Below are positions 8,157-16,254 of a DNA stretch of 48,600 nucleotides, one piece after another; within the stretch, counting starts at the first letter, position 1, and each line of letters starts with the position of its first letter. The DNA is from UBA1732 sp045114455 (GTDB taxonomy: Bacteria; Verrucomicrobiota; Lentisphaeria; Victivallales; UBA1829), in NCBI GenBank assembly GCA_045114455.1, contig JBGUKN010000046.1:1-48600 (forward strand). The letters run 5' to 3'. Under the pieces are notes generated by a model, which made no database searches, had not been told where the DNA came from, and worked only from the letters and a program-made list of their open reading frames with translations. Position numbers and translations under genes: made by a program.

Positions 8157-8684
8157 TCATTCCGGAAGGGCGATCCCGGCAACCTTGGAAACCTGTTCCA
8201 AATACGTTTTCTTATCCGAAAAACCGGGAATGATCCCGAGGATCTTTTTCCCGTCGGAAGCAAGAATCACGGTGCACGGATAAACGGCTGGGACGCTGAG
8301 CGCCTTCCGCAGGGACTGGTTCGCGGAGACCTGTTCCTCCGGCGCATCGGTTTTTACGAAATGCTGAACATAAAGGCCGACCGCCGCAGAGCGCATCGCA
8401 GCATATTCTTTGGAACGGAGGACCGAGGATTCGAACTTTTTGCTGGCGGAACTCCAGTCCGGCCCCGTGAACAGGATGAGGATCGGCTTGTCGTCCTTCG
8501 CCGCCTCGGCGCGTGCGTCTTTCAGGCGAAGATGCCAGCCGGTCCCGGCATTCGCGCCGGGGAGGATCCACCCGGCGTCGTCGGTCTTCGGGGCTGGATC
8601 GGCGGCGCGCAGCACGGCGGGAACAAACAACAGCCCGCAACTCACGGACAGGATCAGAAGGAAACGGGAAAAAGCTGTCGTCAT
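8157..8684 (-). CDS. Exported thioredoxin-fold protein lacking the CXXC active site
   Basis: 175 residues with an N-terminal signal peptide (about 1-27). It has a thioredoxin-7-like core: KPILILFTGPDWSSASKKFE, where active relatives have a WCXXC motif. Here both catalytic cysteines are Ser (WSSAS). Later elements match the fold: a strand with VGLYVQHF, the cis-Pro-type segment VPAVYPCTVIL, and DGKKILGIIPGF. Only one Cys remains in the mature protein, so redox catalysis of the usual kind is unlikely; a binding or chaperone role is possible. The start follows a CGGAG site. The gene sits 17 bp after the hydrogenase stop and is likely in the same unit. Confidence 0.72.
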   Translation of the reverse strand: MTTAFSRFLLILSVSCGLLFVPAVLRAADPAPKTDDAGWILPGANAGTGWHLRLKDARAEAAKDDKPILILFTGPDWSSASKKFESSVLRSKEYAAMRSAAVGLYVQHFVKTDAPEEQVSANQSLRKALSVPAVYPCTVILASDGKKILGIIPGFSDKKTYLEQVSKVAGIALPE

Positions 8685-8701
8685 GTTGAGCTCCGTAAGG
8701 A

Positions 8702-10102
8702 TCAGTTGGGAACGGAGAGGGAACAGGGACCGTTCTGGCAGCCGCCGTTGCAGCCGAGCACTTCGATGAAGTTGGCGTGCGACCTGCCGAACAGGAACAG
8801 ATGAAGCAGTTTCAGCGTCTGGGCATTGATTCCGTCGATGAACTTCTCCTGAAGCTCAAGCTCCGGCTCGGATTCGAGCGCGGAGGCAAGCATCGCGCCC
8901 GTGGCGGCGCAGGTGCGGGAGAAATCGTGTTCCGACGCGTCGGGTTCCTGCGGGATGTAGTCCTGCGGTTCCAGTTCGGCGCCGCCCAGCGCGATCAGGA
9001 TCGCGCCGAGCTCCTCGACCGTGATCACGCGGTCCACGCCGGAGCAGGAGAGGGATTCGAACCGTTTGGCGATGCAGGGGCCGATAAAAACATTGACCGC
9101 ATCGGGATAGAGCTCGCGGGCCTTTTTCCCGGCAAGCGCCATGGCGCTCGGAACGGACGACAGATAAGGACGCATGGCGGGAAGATGACGCCGCACGAGT
9201 TCGACAAACGCGGGGCAACTGGAATCGGCGACGAGCTTGCCGCCGAGCTTCATTTTGCGGATGAACTCTCCCGCGGCCATACTTGCCGCGGTCTCGGCGG
9301 CCTCCGCGACCTCGACGATCTCGGAAAAACCGACTTTCCGCAGGGACTTGAACAGCTTCTCACGCCCGCCGGGGAACTGATGGAGCGTCGAGGGTGCGAC
9401 GAGCGCGACAGCCTGACGGCCTTCGCTCAGGAGCTTCAGCACGGGAATGAGCTCGGACCGCTGCATGACGGCGCCGTACGGGCAGGCGCGGAAGCACTTG
9501 CCGCAGAACGTGCATTTTTTGAAGTCGATCTCGGCGTGGCCCTGCTCGTTCTTGCGGATGGCGCCGACCGGGCACGCGGCTTCGCAGGGAATCGGGAACC
9601 GTTTGATGGCGTTGTAAAGGCAGACGTCGATGAGGCACTTGCCGCACTGGGCGCAGGATTCCTGGTTGATGAACGCCTTGCCGCGCATGATGTTGATGGC
9701 GTTGTTCGGGCAGACATGAATGCAGGTCTGGGCAAAGCAGTTGCGGCAGAGGCTCTGGACGACCTCGATCTTCGCATCGGGGCAGCTGGAACACGCCGTA
9801 CGGGAAACCGTGATGGGCCGTTCGGGCCGTTCGGAATCCGCGGATAGAAGTTCGAGATACTCGTGCGGGAAACGGCTGTCGTCCTCTTCGTCCTGTGCGT
9901 CGAAACCGAGAAGCGCCATGATGCGGCAGCGGATCACCTCGCGGTCATGCGCCAGACAGCAGTGAAGCGGTTTTGAGCCGGATGGTTTTACATAGAACGG
10001 GAGCTTGTCGATCGTTTCTTCGAGCGTGCCCTTCTGAAAAGCGCAGGCGATCCGGATCATGAGCTCGCGGCGCTGGCGTTCGGGACTGTTGGAATATTCC
10101 AT
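8702..10102 (-). CDS. [FeFe] hydrogenase, group B-like monomeric type
   Basis: 466-residue protein combining ferredoxin clusters with an H-cluster domain. The N-terminal half holds several Cys sets: CRNCFAQTCIHVCP (119-132), CAQCGKCLIDVC (150-161), CEAACP (173-178) and CTFCGKCFRACP (197-208). The H-cluster motifs follow: L1 SSCPAF (294-299), L2 GPCIAKRFE (341-349), L3 EVLGCNGGC (447-455). The four cluster-binding Cys are kept, but the proton-transfer Cys of the classical TSCCP motif is Ser, and the Met residues of L2 and L3 are Gly and Leu. This fits the poorly characterised group B or a sensory variant rather than a fast producer. AGGAGG is 7 bases before the ATG at 10102; an ATG two codons earlier overlaps the upstream stop (ATGA). 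No hydEFG maturase is in the window. Confidence 0.83.
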   Translation of the reverse strand: MEYSNSPERQRRELMIRIACAFQKGTLEETIDKLPFYVKPSGSKPLHCCLAHDREVIRCRIMALLGFDAQDEEDDSRFPHEYLELLSADSERPERPITVSRTACSSCPDAKIEVVQSLCRNCFAQTCIHVCPNNAINIMRGKAFINQESCAQCGKCLIDVCLYNAIKRFPIPCEAACPVGAIRKNEQGHAEIDFKKCTFCGKCFRACPYGAVMQRSELIPVLKLLSEGRQAVALVAPSTLHQFPGGREKLFKSLRKVGFSEIVEVAEAAETAASMAAGEFIRKMKLGGKLVADSSCPAFVELVRRHLPAMRPYLSSVPSAMALAGKKARELYPDAVNVFIGPCIAKRFESLSCSGVDRVITVEELGAILIALGGAELEPQDYIPQEPDASEHDFSRTCAATGAMLASALESEPELELQEKFIDGINAQTLKLLHLFLFGRSHANFIEVLGCNGGCQNGPCSLSVPN

Positions 10103-10104
10103 GG

Positions 10105-10377
10105 TCATGCCTCCTGCCTGTTCATGATCTCGGTAATGGCCGCGCAGACGGATTCCAGCGTGGCGTTCTGGACGAGCTGGCCGTTGATGCGGGCGAACGG
10201 GGCTTTCGCGAGGTCCAGGCACCCGCAGTCCACGGGACACGGCGACACCAGCAGTTCGATGTGCGGAAGCCATTTTTCGGGCAGATGCGCCCCGATGTTC
10301 AGAATGCGGGCGTTTCCGAGCATGTAGCAGGTCATGCCGCAGAAAATCTCCACTTCGATTTTTGTGTCGTCGCTCAT
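10105..10377 (-). CDS. Small thioredoxin-like 2Fe-2S protein, hydrogenase partner
   Basis: 90 residues with two Cys pairs (CGMTC near residue 12 and CPVDC near residue 45), the arrangement of NuoE/HydC-type thioredoxin-like 2Fe-2S ferredoxins. The start at 10377 (MSDDTKIEVEIF) is preferred because an AAGGA site precedes it and upstream codons read through promoter-like DNA. Its stop overlaps the hydrogenase start, so the two products are probably made together and may exchange electrons; that partnership is inference from position. The spacing inside the first pair is three residues instead of the four usual in NuoE. Confidence 0.72.
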   Translation of the reverse strand: MSDDTKIEVEIFCGMTCYMLGNARILNIGAHLPEKWLPHIELLVSPCPVDCGCLDLAKAPFARINGQLVQNATLESVCAAITEIMNRQEA

Positions 10378-10467
10378 GTATGCAGTTCCTTTTCTCCGCG
10401 GGCCGGGCCGGAAATGGGCGCAGGCGGTTCGGGTGTCCTGTCCGTGTGAAAGAATGACCGATACAGG

Positions 10468-10495
10468 AAAATACACGCTTTTTCCGCGTTTTCAA
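10468..10495 (-). promoter_or_regulatory. Likely promoter of the hydrogenase unit
   Basis: On the minus strand: TTGAAA (10490-10495), 16-base spacer, TATTTT (10468-10473), about 90 bases before the 2Fe-2S gene. Confidence 0.4.
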
Positions 10496-10613
10496 ACGTC
10501 AAATTGTCAAATCCACGAAGAAATGTCAAAAAAAAGCAAAAAAAAGAAGTTCTTCCGTTTTTTCGGGCAAACAAACCGGAAAAAACGGACTCGTTTGAAA
10601 CGGGAAACGAAAG

Positions 10614-10634
10614 CCCCGCAGGGGGATTTTTTTT
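10614..10634 (+). terminator. Short terminator-like hairpin in the hydrogenase-proS gap
   Basis: CCCC-GCA-GGGG followed by eight T (10627-10634). Four-pair stem; no upstream plus-strand gene is apparent. Confidence 0.35.
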
Positions 10635-10777
10635 CCTGTCCGGGGATGATCCGGCTGTTCGAATCATGTTCCATCCGCCACTGTTTTCCCCGGCATGCCC
10701 GCATATGTACGGCGTGTCATGCGCGCTCAGCTTGTTTTTACCGTGACTTTTTTCTTTTCTTCGTGCTTGTTCCCGGC

Positions 10778-10806
10778 TTGAAAAAAACTCTCTGCCGTGT
10801 TATATT
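10778..10806 (+). promoter_or_regulatory. proS promoter
   Basis: TTGAAA (10778-10783), 17-base spacer ending TGT, TATATT (10801-10806). Gives a leader of about 55 bases to the proS start. Confidence 0.7.
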
Positions 10807-10866
10807 ATTTTTTTCCGGCAAAACGTTTTTTCTTAAAATATAATATTCATCCGCGAGGTATTTTCC

Positions 10867-12606
10867 ATGAAAATGTCCCAGTTGTTCGGCTGCCGCCTGA
10901 AAGAGGATCCGGCGGACGCCACCACCGCAAGCCACAAGTTTCTGGTCCGCGGCGGCTATGTCCGGCCCGTTTCCGCCGGCATCTACTCCCTGCTGCCCGT
11001 CGGCAAGCGCGTCATCGCCAAAATCGAAGCCATCATCCGCCAGGAAATGGACCGCGTCGGCGGCCAGGAAGTCCTGATGCCGGTCGTTTTGCCAGCCGAT
11101 CTCTGGATGGAAACCGGCCGCTACCAGACCGTCGGTGCCGAGCTTCTCCGGTTCACCGACCGCAACAACAAGGCGATGGTCCTGGGCATGACGCACGAGG
11201 AGGCCAGCTGCCAGATCGCCCGCACGGAGATCAACAGCTACAAGCAGCTGCCGGTCATGATCTACCAGATCCAGACCAAGTACCGCGACGAAGCGCGTCC
11301 GCGCGCCGGTCTGATACGCGTCCGCGAGTTCACGATGAAGGACGCTTACAGCTTCCACACCTCGCAGGAAGACCTGAACGACTATTATCAGGAACTCCAC
11401 GCCGCCTACGAACGCATCTTCCGCCGCGTCGGCATGAAGCATGTGGTGTCCATCCTGTCCAACACCGGCATGATGGGCGGCAGCGTCTCGCACGAATTCA
11501 TGCTGCTGGCGGACTGCGGCGAAGACAACATCTTCCTCTCGCCCGACGGAAAGAGCTACAAGGCCAACCGCGAGGTCGCGGTGTCCGGCCTGAAGTTCGA
11601 ACGGACCGGTGAAGAGCTCCCGCTCGAAAAGGTCGCCACGCCGCATTCCAAGACGATCGAGGAGGTCGCATCCTTCCTGAACGTGACGTCCGCTCAGACC
11701 GGCAAGGCGGTGTTCTACAGCACCGAGGACGGCAAGGAGCTGATCTTCGTGCTTATCCGCGGCGATTTCGAGGTCAACGAGTGCAAGCTCAAAAACGTCC
11801 TCGGACTCAACGCGATCAAATTCGCCGACGACGCCCTCATCCGCGCCTGCGGCGCCGTCCCCGGATACGCCTCCCCCGTCGGCATCGCCGAAGTCCCGGG
11901 AAAGGTCCGCCTTGTGATCGACCCCTCCGCCGCCGGGACCGTGAATCTGGTGGTCGGCGCGAACGAGGAGGGATTCCACTACAAGAACTTCAACTACGGC
12001 CGCGACATGACCGGCGGCCTGGTGGCCGATGTGGCGTGCGTCCGCGAGGGCGACCCCTGCCCCGTGACCGGTGAACCGCTCCAGTTCAAGCACGGCATCG
12101 AGATCGGCAACATTTTCCAGCTCGGGTTGAAGTATTCGAAGTCCATGAAGGTGAACTACCTGGACAAGGACGGAAAATCCAAGCCGATGTACATGGGCTG
12201 CTACGGCATCGGCGTCGGCCGCACCATGGCGTCGGTCATCGAGGACAACCACGACGACTACGGTCCGGTCTGGCCGATGTCCATCGCTCCGTATCAGGTT
12301 CACATCGTCGCGCTCCAGCCCAACGGCTCCGAGTCCGGCGAAAACGCCGAGGCTCTCTACAAGGACCTTCAGGCGAAGGGCGTGGAAGTCCTGTACGACG
12401 ACCGCGGAGAGAAGGCCGGATTCATGTTCAGCGACGCGGATCTCCTCGGCGTCCCGTTCCGCGTGATCGTCTCCCCGAAGACGCTCGCGAACGGCATGGT
12501 CGAGTTCCGCACGCGCGCCTCCCGCGACTCCGAAATGATCCCGGTCGATCAGGCCGCCGAAATCCTGGCGCAGCGCGTTCGCGCCGAACTGGACCGTTAC
12601 CTCTGA
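10867..12606 (+). CDS. proS: Prolyl-tRNA synthetase
   Basis: Class II aminoacyl-tRNA synthetase charging tRNA-Pro, 579 residues, matching the bacterial long form (about 570). Motif 2 is YRDEARPRAGLIRVREF (139-155) and motif 3 includes GIGVGRTMASVIED (about 447-460). Residues about 225-405 form the insertion domain that edits mischarged Ala-tRNA. The anticodon-binding domain starts near residue 475 (APYQVHIVALQP). A good promoter lies upstream and GCGAGG precedes the ATG. metG follows after 22 bp, making a two-gene synthetase unit. The sequence shows no truncation. Confidence 0.97.
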   Translation: MKMSQLFGCRLKEDPADATTASHKFLVRGGYVRPVSAGIYSLLPVGKRVIAKIEAIIRQEMDRVGGQEVLMPVVLPADLWMETGRYQTVGAELLRFTDRNNKAMVLGMTHEEASCQIARTEINSYKQLPVMIYQIQTKYRDEARPRAGLIRVREFTMKDAYSFHTSQEDLNDYYQELHAAYERIFRRVGMKHVVSILSNTGMMGGSVSHEFMLLADCGEDNIFLSPDGKSYKANREVAVSGLKFERTGEELPLEKVATPHSKTIEEVASFLNVTSAQTGKAVFYSTEDGKELIFVLIRGDFEVNECKLKNVLGLNAIKFADDALIRACGAVPGYASPVGIAEVPGKVRLVIDPSAAGTVNLVVGANEEGFHYKNFNYGRDMTGGLVADVACVREGDPCPVTGEPLQFKHGIEIGNIFQLGLKYSKSMKVNYLDKDGKSKPMYMGCYGIGVGRTMASVIEDNHDDYGPVWPMSIAPYQVHIVALQPNGSESGENAEALYKDLQAKGVEVLYDDRGEKAGFMFSDADLLGVPFRVIVSPKTLANGMVEFRTRASRDSEMIPVDQAAEILAQRVRAELDRYL

Positions 12607-12628
12607 CGCACAGGAAAGGAACACGAAT

Positions 12629-14590
12629 ATGAGCAATAACACGTTTTACGTCACGACCCCGATCTACTACGTCAATGACAAGCCCCATATCGGGCACGCC
12701 TACACGACCGTCCTCGCCGACGTCCTCGCGCGCTACCACCGCGCCGCGGGCGACGACGTCTGGTTCCTGACCGGCACCGACGAACATGGGCAGAAGGTCC
12801 AGAAGGCCGCCGAAAAGAACGGTATGACCCCGATCGAGCAGTGCGACAGCACCGTGGTCCGGTTCCAGGAGCTCTGGAAGCGCCTCGGCATCACGAACGA
12901 CGACTTCATCCGCACGACCGAGGAGCGACACAAGAAGATCGTCCGCGCCATCATGCAGGACCTCTACGACCGCGACCTCATCTACAAGGCCGAATACAAG
13001 GGCTATTACTGCGTCGCCTGCGAACGCTTCTTCACGGAGAAGGACCTGATCGACGGCAAGCTCTGCCCGGACTGCCAGCGCGAAGTCGACACCATCGTCG
13101 AAAGCAACTACTTCTTCCGCATGAGCAACTATCAGGACTGGCTCATCCAGTACATCACCGAGCACCCCGACTTCATCCAGCCCGCGTTCCGCGCAAACGA
13201 GACGCTCGGGTTCCTCCGCAAGCCGCTGGAAGACCTCTGCATCTCCCGTCCGAAGTCGCGCCTCTCCTGGGGCATCGAACTCCCGTTCGACTCCGACTAC
13301 GTCTGCTACGTCTGGTTCGACGCGCTCATCAACTACATCTCCGCCATCGGCTACGGCGTCGACCAGGCGCGTTTCGAACGTTACTGGACCAGCTGCATCC
13401 ATCTGATCGGAAAAGACATCCTCACCACCCACAGCGTGTACTGGCCGACCATGCTTCACGCCATCGGACTTCCGATGCCGAAGACCATCTTCGCGCACGG
13501 CTGGTGGCTCACCGGCAGCCGCAAGATGAGCAAGTCGCTCGGCAACGTGGTGAACCCGATGGACATGGCCGACAAGTACGGCGTGGACGCGTTCCGCTAC
13601 TTCCTGCTCGCCGCCATGACGCCCGGCAACGATGCATCGTTCACCGAGGAGGACTTCCTTCAGCGTTTCAATACCGACCTCGCGAACGACCTCGGCAACC
13701 TGCTTTCGCGCGTGGTGAAGCTCTCCATCAAGAATTTCGGCGGCACGCTCCCCGCCCCGCCTCCGCTCCAGCCGCTCGAAATGGAACTGATCTCCAAGGC
13801 CACCCTGGCCATCAGGCAGCTTGAAAGCGAGCTCAACGCCATGAAGCTCGACCGAGGGATCGCCGCCGTCATGAACGTGGTCCGCGAGGCCAACAAGTTC
13901 CTGGAGCGCACCGCCCCGTGGACGCTCGCGAAGGAAGGCAAGACCGACCGCCTCGCCGCCGTGCTGTACACCGCGGCGCAGACACTCGAGATCGTCTCCG
14001 GCCTGCTCTTCCCGATCATGCCCGAAAAGATGACGCTCCTGCGCCGTTCCCTCGGCCTCTCCGAGGAAGAGATCGCAAAGACCGACTTCGCGTCGCTCGG
14101 CGAACTCGCCTCCTGCAGCACGAAGCGCACCATGGTCGACATGCCCCCGCTCTTCCCGCGCATCGTGGCGGAAAAACCCGAAGAGGCCGCACCCGCGAAG
14201 CCGGAAAAACAGAAAAAGCAGGAAATCAAGGCGTCGAAGACCAAGGATGTCGTGGTGCCGGAAGGCATGATCACGATCGAACAGTTCTTCAAGACGCAGC
14301 TCCGCACCGCGAAGGTGCTGGAGGCCGAGCGCATCGAAGGCAAGACGCGCCTGCTCCACCTGAAGATCGACCTCGGAAACGGCGACATCCGTTCGCTCGT
14401 CGCCGGCATCGCCCAGCAGTACGCGCCGGAAGACGTGGTCGGCATGACCATCGTCGTGGTCGCGAACCTCATGCCCGCGAAGATCGCCGGATTCGAATCC
14501 TGCGGCATGCTCCTGGCGGCCAAGAACGAGAACAGCCTGAAGCTCGTGACCGTGGACGGCGATGGCGAGCCCGGCCTGACCGTCGGCTAA
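12629..14590 (+). CDS. metG: Methionyl-tRNA synthetase with C-terminal tRNA-binding domain
   Basis: Class I synthetase for tRNA-Met and initiator tRNA, 653 residues. HIGH is literal at residues 20-23; KMSKS is at about 299-303. A single CXXC...CXXC zinc knuckle (CVAC, CPDC; about 129-151) lies in the connective peptide. After a Lys/Ala/Glu-rich linker, residues about 545-653 form an EMAPII/Trbp111-like OB domain (TIEQFFKTQLRTAKVLEAER, LVAGIAQQY, NLMPAKIAGFESCGM) that dimerises and grips tRNA. A GGAAAGGA site precedes the start. Immediately after the stop comes a copy of the two-hairpin repeat. Confidence 0.97.
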   Translation: MSNNTFYVTTPIYYVNDKPHIGHAYTTVLADVLARYHRAAGDDVWFLTGTDEHGQKVQKAAEKNGMTPIEQCDSTVVRFQELWKRLGITNDDFIRTTEERHKKIVRAIMQDLYDRDLIYKAEYKGYYCVACERFFTEKDLIDGKLCPDCQREVDTIVESNYFFRMSNYQDWLIQYITEHPDFIQPAFRANETLGFLRKPLEDLCISRPKSRLSWGIELPFDSDYVCYVWFDALINYISAIGYGVDQARFERYWTSCIHLIGKDILTTHSVYWPTMLHAIGLPMPKTIFAHGWWLTGSRKMSKSLGNVVNPMDMADKYGVDAFRYFLLAAMTPGNDASFTEEDFLQRFNTDLANDLGNLLSRVVKLSIKNFGGTLPAPPPLQPLEMELISKATLAIRQLESELNAMKLDRGIAAVMNVVREANKFLERTAPWTLAKEGKTDRLAAVLYTAAQTLEIVSGLLFPIMPEKMTLLRRSLGLSEEEIAKTDFASLGELASCSTKRTMVDMPPLFPRIVAEKPEEAAPAKPEKQKKQEIKASKTKDVVVPEGMITIEQFFKTQLRTAKVLEAERIEGKTRLLHLKIDLGNGDIRSLVAGIAQQYAPEDVVGMTIVVVANLMPAKIAGFESCGMLLAAKNENSLKLVTVDGDGEPGLTVG

Positions 14591-14591
14591 T

Positions 14592-14640
14592 GGAGGACAA
14601 GTCCTCCACTGCAGTAGTGCTCTCAGCTTCGCTTGAGCAC
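14592..14640 (+). repeat. Two-hairpin repeat, copy A (downstream of metG)
   Basis: Hairpin 1 is GGAGGAC-AA-GTCCTCC (14592-14607). Hairpin 2 is GTGCTC-tc-AGC-TTC-GCT-t-GAGCAC (14617-14640). The same layout recurs at 33760-33802 and 43902-43948, with changes on both sides of the second stem. It begins 2 bp after the metG stop. Confidence 0.7.
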
Positions 14641-14668
14641 GGGACAGTTGTTCAAAAATAAAAAGTGT

Positions 14669-14731
14669 GCGGCGACATCCGAATCATGGATGCCGCCGCT
14701 TATTCACGCCGGGGGAGAAGTGGTTCCCCGG
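14669..14731. terminator. Paired hairpins between convergent metG and yihY
   Basis: GCGGC-ga-CATCC (14669-14680) pairs with GGATG-cc-GCCGC (14688-14699). A second hairpin CCGGGG (14709-14714) / CCCCGG (14726-14731) follows. Neither has a long U run on the plus strand, so these are probable but not textbook terminators. Confidence 0.5.
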
Positions 14732-14754
14732 GTTATTTTCTAGGGAATCTCCTG

Positions 14755-16212
14755 TTAAGCCTTCGTCGATGCGGCTGCCTTTTCCGCTTCCAGCAGCGCT
14801 TCCGGCGTGAAATCCACCAGCTGGACGTTCGCCGCATCTTTTTTTGCCGCCGCCCAGAGGTCGGACAGGAGCTTTTCCGCCTCGGCCGCATTCTCGGACC
14901 GGTAGCCGATGTCGCCGATGTTCGAAAGACGTTCCAGGATGGTCGTCGGGATGAAGTCTCCGAGCGGGACCTTGGTCATGAAGGCATCGTCGCGGCGGCG
15001 GTCATGCGTGACCTCGATCACGAGTCCGGCGGTGATCAGGTCGTTCAGGACGGCGCGCGCGATGCGGATCGGGATTTCCAGTTTGCCGGAAATCTCCGTG
15101 ATGGTCACGGCTCCGGTCCGGTTGTTGAAGGCTTCGCCGAGGAGCTTCATGATGCGGAGAGCGCAGACGAAACGGTAATGCATGCAGAGCGGATAGTCGC
15201 CGGGATAGTATTCGTAGTAGTTGACGTTCTGCACGGCAAACGCGAACTGCGCGCCGAGGAGGATCACGGTCCAGGTAGCCTGAAGCCAGAGGAGGAAGAA
15301 CGGCAGCGCAGCGAAACTGCCGTAAACCTTGTTGTAGCTCGTCAGGATCGTCTGAAGGAACATGTAGATGTACTGGGTGACGATGAGGAGGGTGCCGGCC
15401 AGAACGGCGCCCCAGAGGGCGGCTTTCGGTTTCACGCGGGTGTTCGGGATGAAGAGGTAAAGGAAGAAGAACATGACCCAGGCGAGCACGACCGGGAAGA
15501 CGTAGCGGATGGCATCCAGCAGATAACTCCTTCCGGGAAGCCATGAGGCGCCCTCGATGCTGGCCATGCCGAAGGTGTTGAGACCGAGGAGAAGCACCGC
15601 GAAGACGGGGCAGAGGAGCAGCAGCGTGATGTAGTCGCTGAGCTTGCGGAGCATAGGCCGCCCCTGCTTGATGCCCCAGATGTCGTTGAACGAACTTTCG
15701 ATGTTGGCCAGCAGTTTCAGCGCCGTGAAGAACAGCATGCCGACGCCGATGCCCGTAATGACGCCGCCCGCGGCGACCTTGAGCGTGGTGTCCGCAAAGG
15801 ACAGAATCCATTCGGCGACCTGCTCCTGCCCGACGAAGCTCTCCACGAGTTTTTCGCGGAGCATCTCCTCGAAGTTGAAGCCGCGCGCGATGCCGAGGAG
15901 AAGCGCGACGAGCGGGACGACGGACATGAGAGTGAGGAAGGTCAGCGAGGAAGCCCGAAGCGCACACTTGTTCTTGACGAAATTCTTGCTTGTCAGCAGG
16001 AGAACACGTTCGATGGCAAGCGGGAAGGCTTTGCTCTTCGGCAGGTCGGCCGTGCGGACGTTCCAGACTTTCTGCTCGATCTGCTTCAGCGGGGCAGCGG
16101 GATCCTTGGCCGGTTGTTCCGCGATGCTGATCGCGGACTTCGTCGCGGACGGGTCGGCCGTGCGGATATCACTGCCTGTCTGTTCTTTTTCTTTCAGTGT
16201 TTTGGGTTCCAT
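14755..16212 (-). CDS. YihY/BrkB-family inner-membrane protein
   Basis: 485 residues. A hydrophilic Lys/Thr-rich N-terminus of about 85 residues leads to a YihY/virulence-factor-BrkB membrane domain with six or so helices (about 90-355). Family hallmarks include the first-helix segment ALRASSLTFLTLMSVVPLVALLLG and the GSFAALPFFLLWLQATWTVILLGAQ stretch. A C-terminal winged-helix-like domain follows (about 375-440; VTITEISGKLEIPIRIARAV). The biochemical role of YihY is unsettled; older annotation as RNase BN is incorrect for this family. It is the last gene of the glgC unit, 42 bp after the TSUP gene, with GGAG about 10 bases before the start. Confidence 0.85.
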   Translation of the reverse strand: MEPKTLKEKEQTGSDIRTADPSATKSAISIAEQPAKDPAAPLKQIEQKVWNVRTADLPKSKAFPLAIERVLLLTSKNFVKNKCALRASSLTFLTLMSVVPLVALLLGIARGFNFEEMLREKLVESFVGQEQVAEWILSFADTTLKVAAGGVITGIGVGMLFFTALKLLANIESSFNDIWGIKQGRPMLRKLSDYITLLLLCPVFAVLLLGLNTFGMASIEGASWLPGRSYLLDAIRYVFPVVLAWVMFFFLYLFIPNTRVKPKAALWGAVLAGTLLIVTQYIYMFLQTILTSYNKVYGSFAALPFFLLWLQATWTVILLGAQFAFAVQNVNYYEYYPGDYPLCMHYRFVCALRIMKLLGEAFNNRTGAVTITEISGKLEIPIRIARAVLNDLITAGLVIEVTHDRRRDDAFMTKVPLGDFIPTTILERLSNIGDIGYRSENAAEAEKLLSDLWAAAKKDAANVQLVDFTPEALLEAEKAAASTKA

Positions 16213-16254
16213 GGTTGATTGCTCCGTGGGTGAGGGGAGAGTAATGAAAAAAGG

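Larger units (their letters stand above)
10378..10777. other. 400-bp divergent intergenic region without a gene
   Basis: Separates the hydrogenase unit (left) from proS (right). It contains the hydrogenase promoter; an 11-bp perfect inverted repeat TCCGTTTTTTC (10554-10564) / GAAAAAACGGA (10579-10589); a small palindrome CGTTTGAAACG (10592-10602); and a terminator-like CCCC-GCA-GGGG with eight T (10614-10634) on the plus strand. I find no convincing ORF and no plus-strand promoter that would feed the terminator. Confidence 0.5.

Noticed and set aside
10109..10495. N-terminal extension of the hydrogenase frame
   Set aside because: It overlaps the 2Fe-2S protein gene in another frame and lacks similarity; AGGAGG before 10102 fixes the start.
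10650..10690. GTTCGAATC resembling a tRNA T-arm
   Set aside because: No flanking stem pairs and no acceptor or anticodon arm can be drawn.
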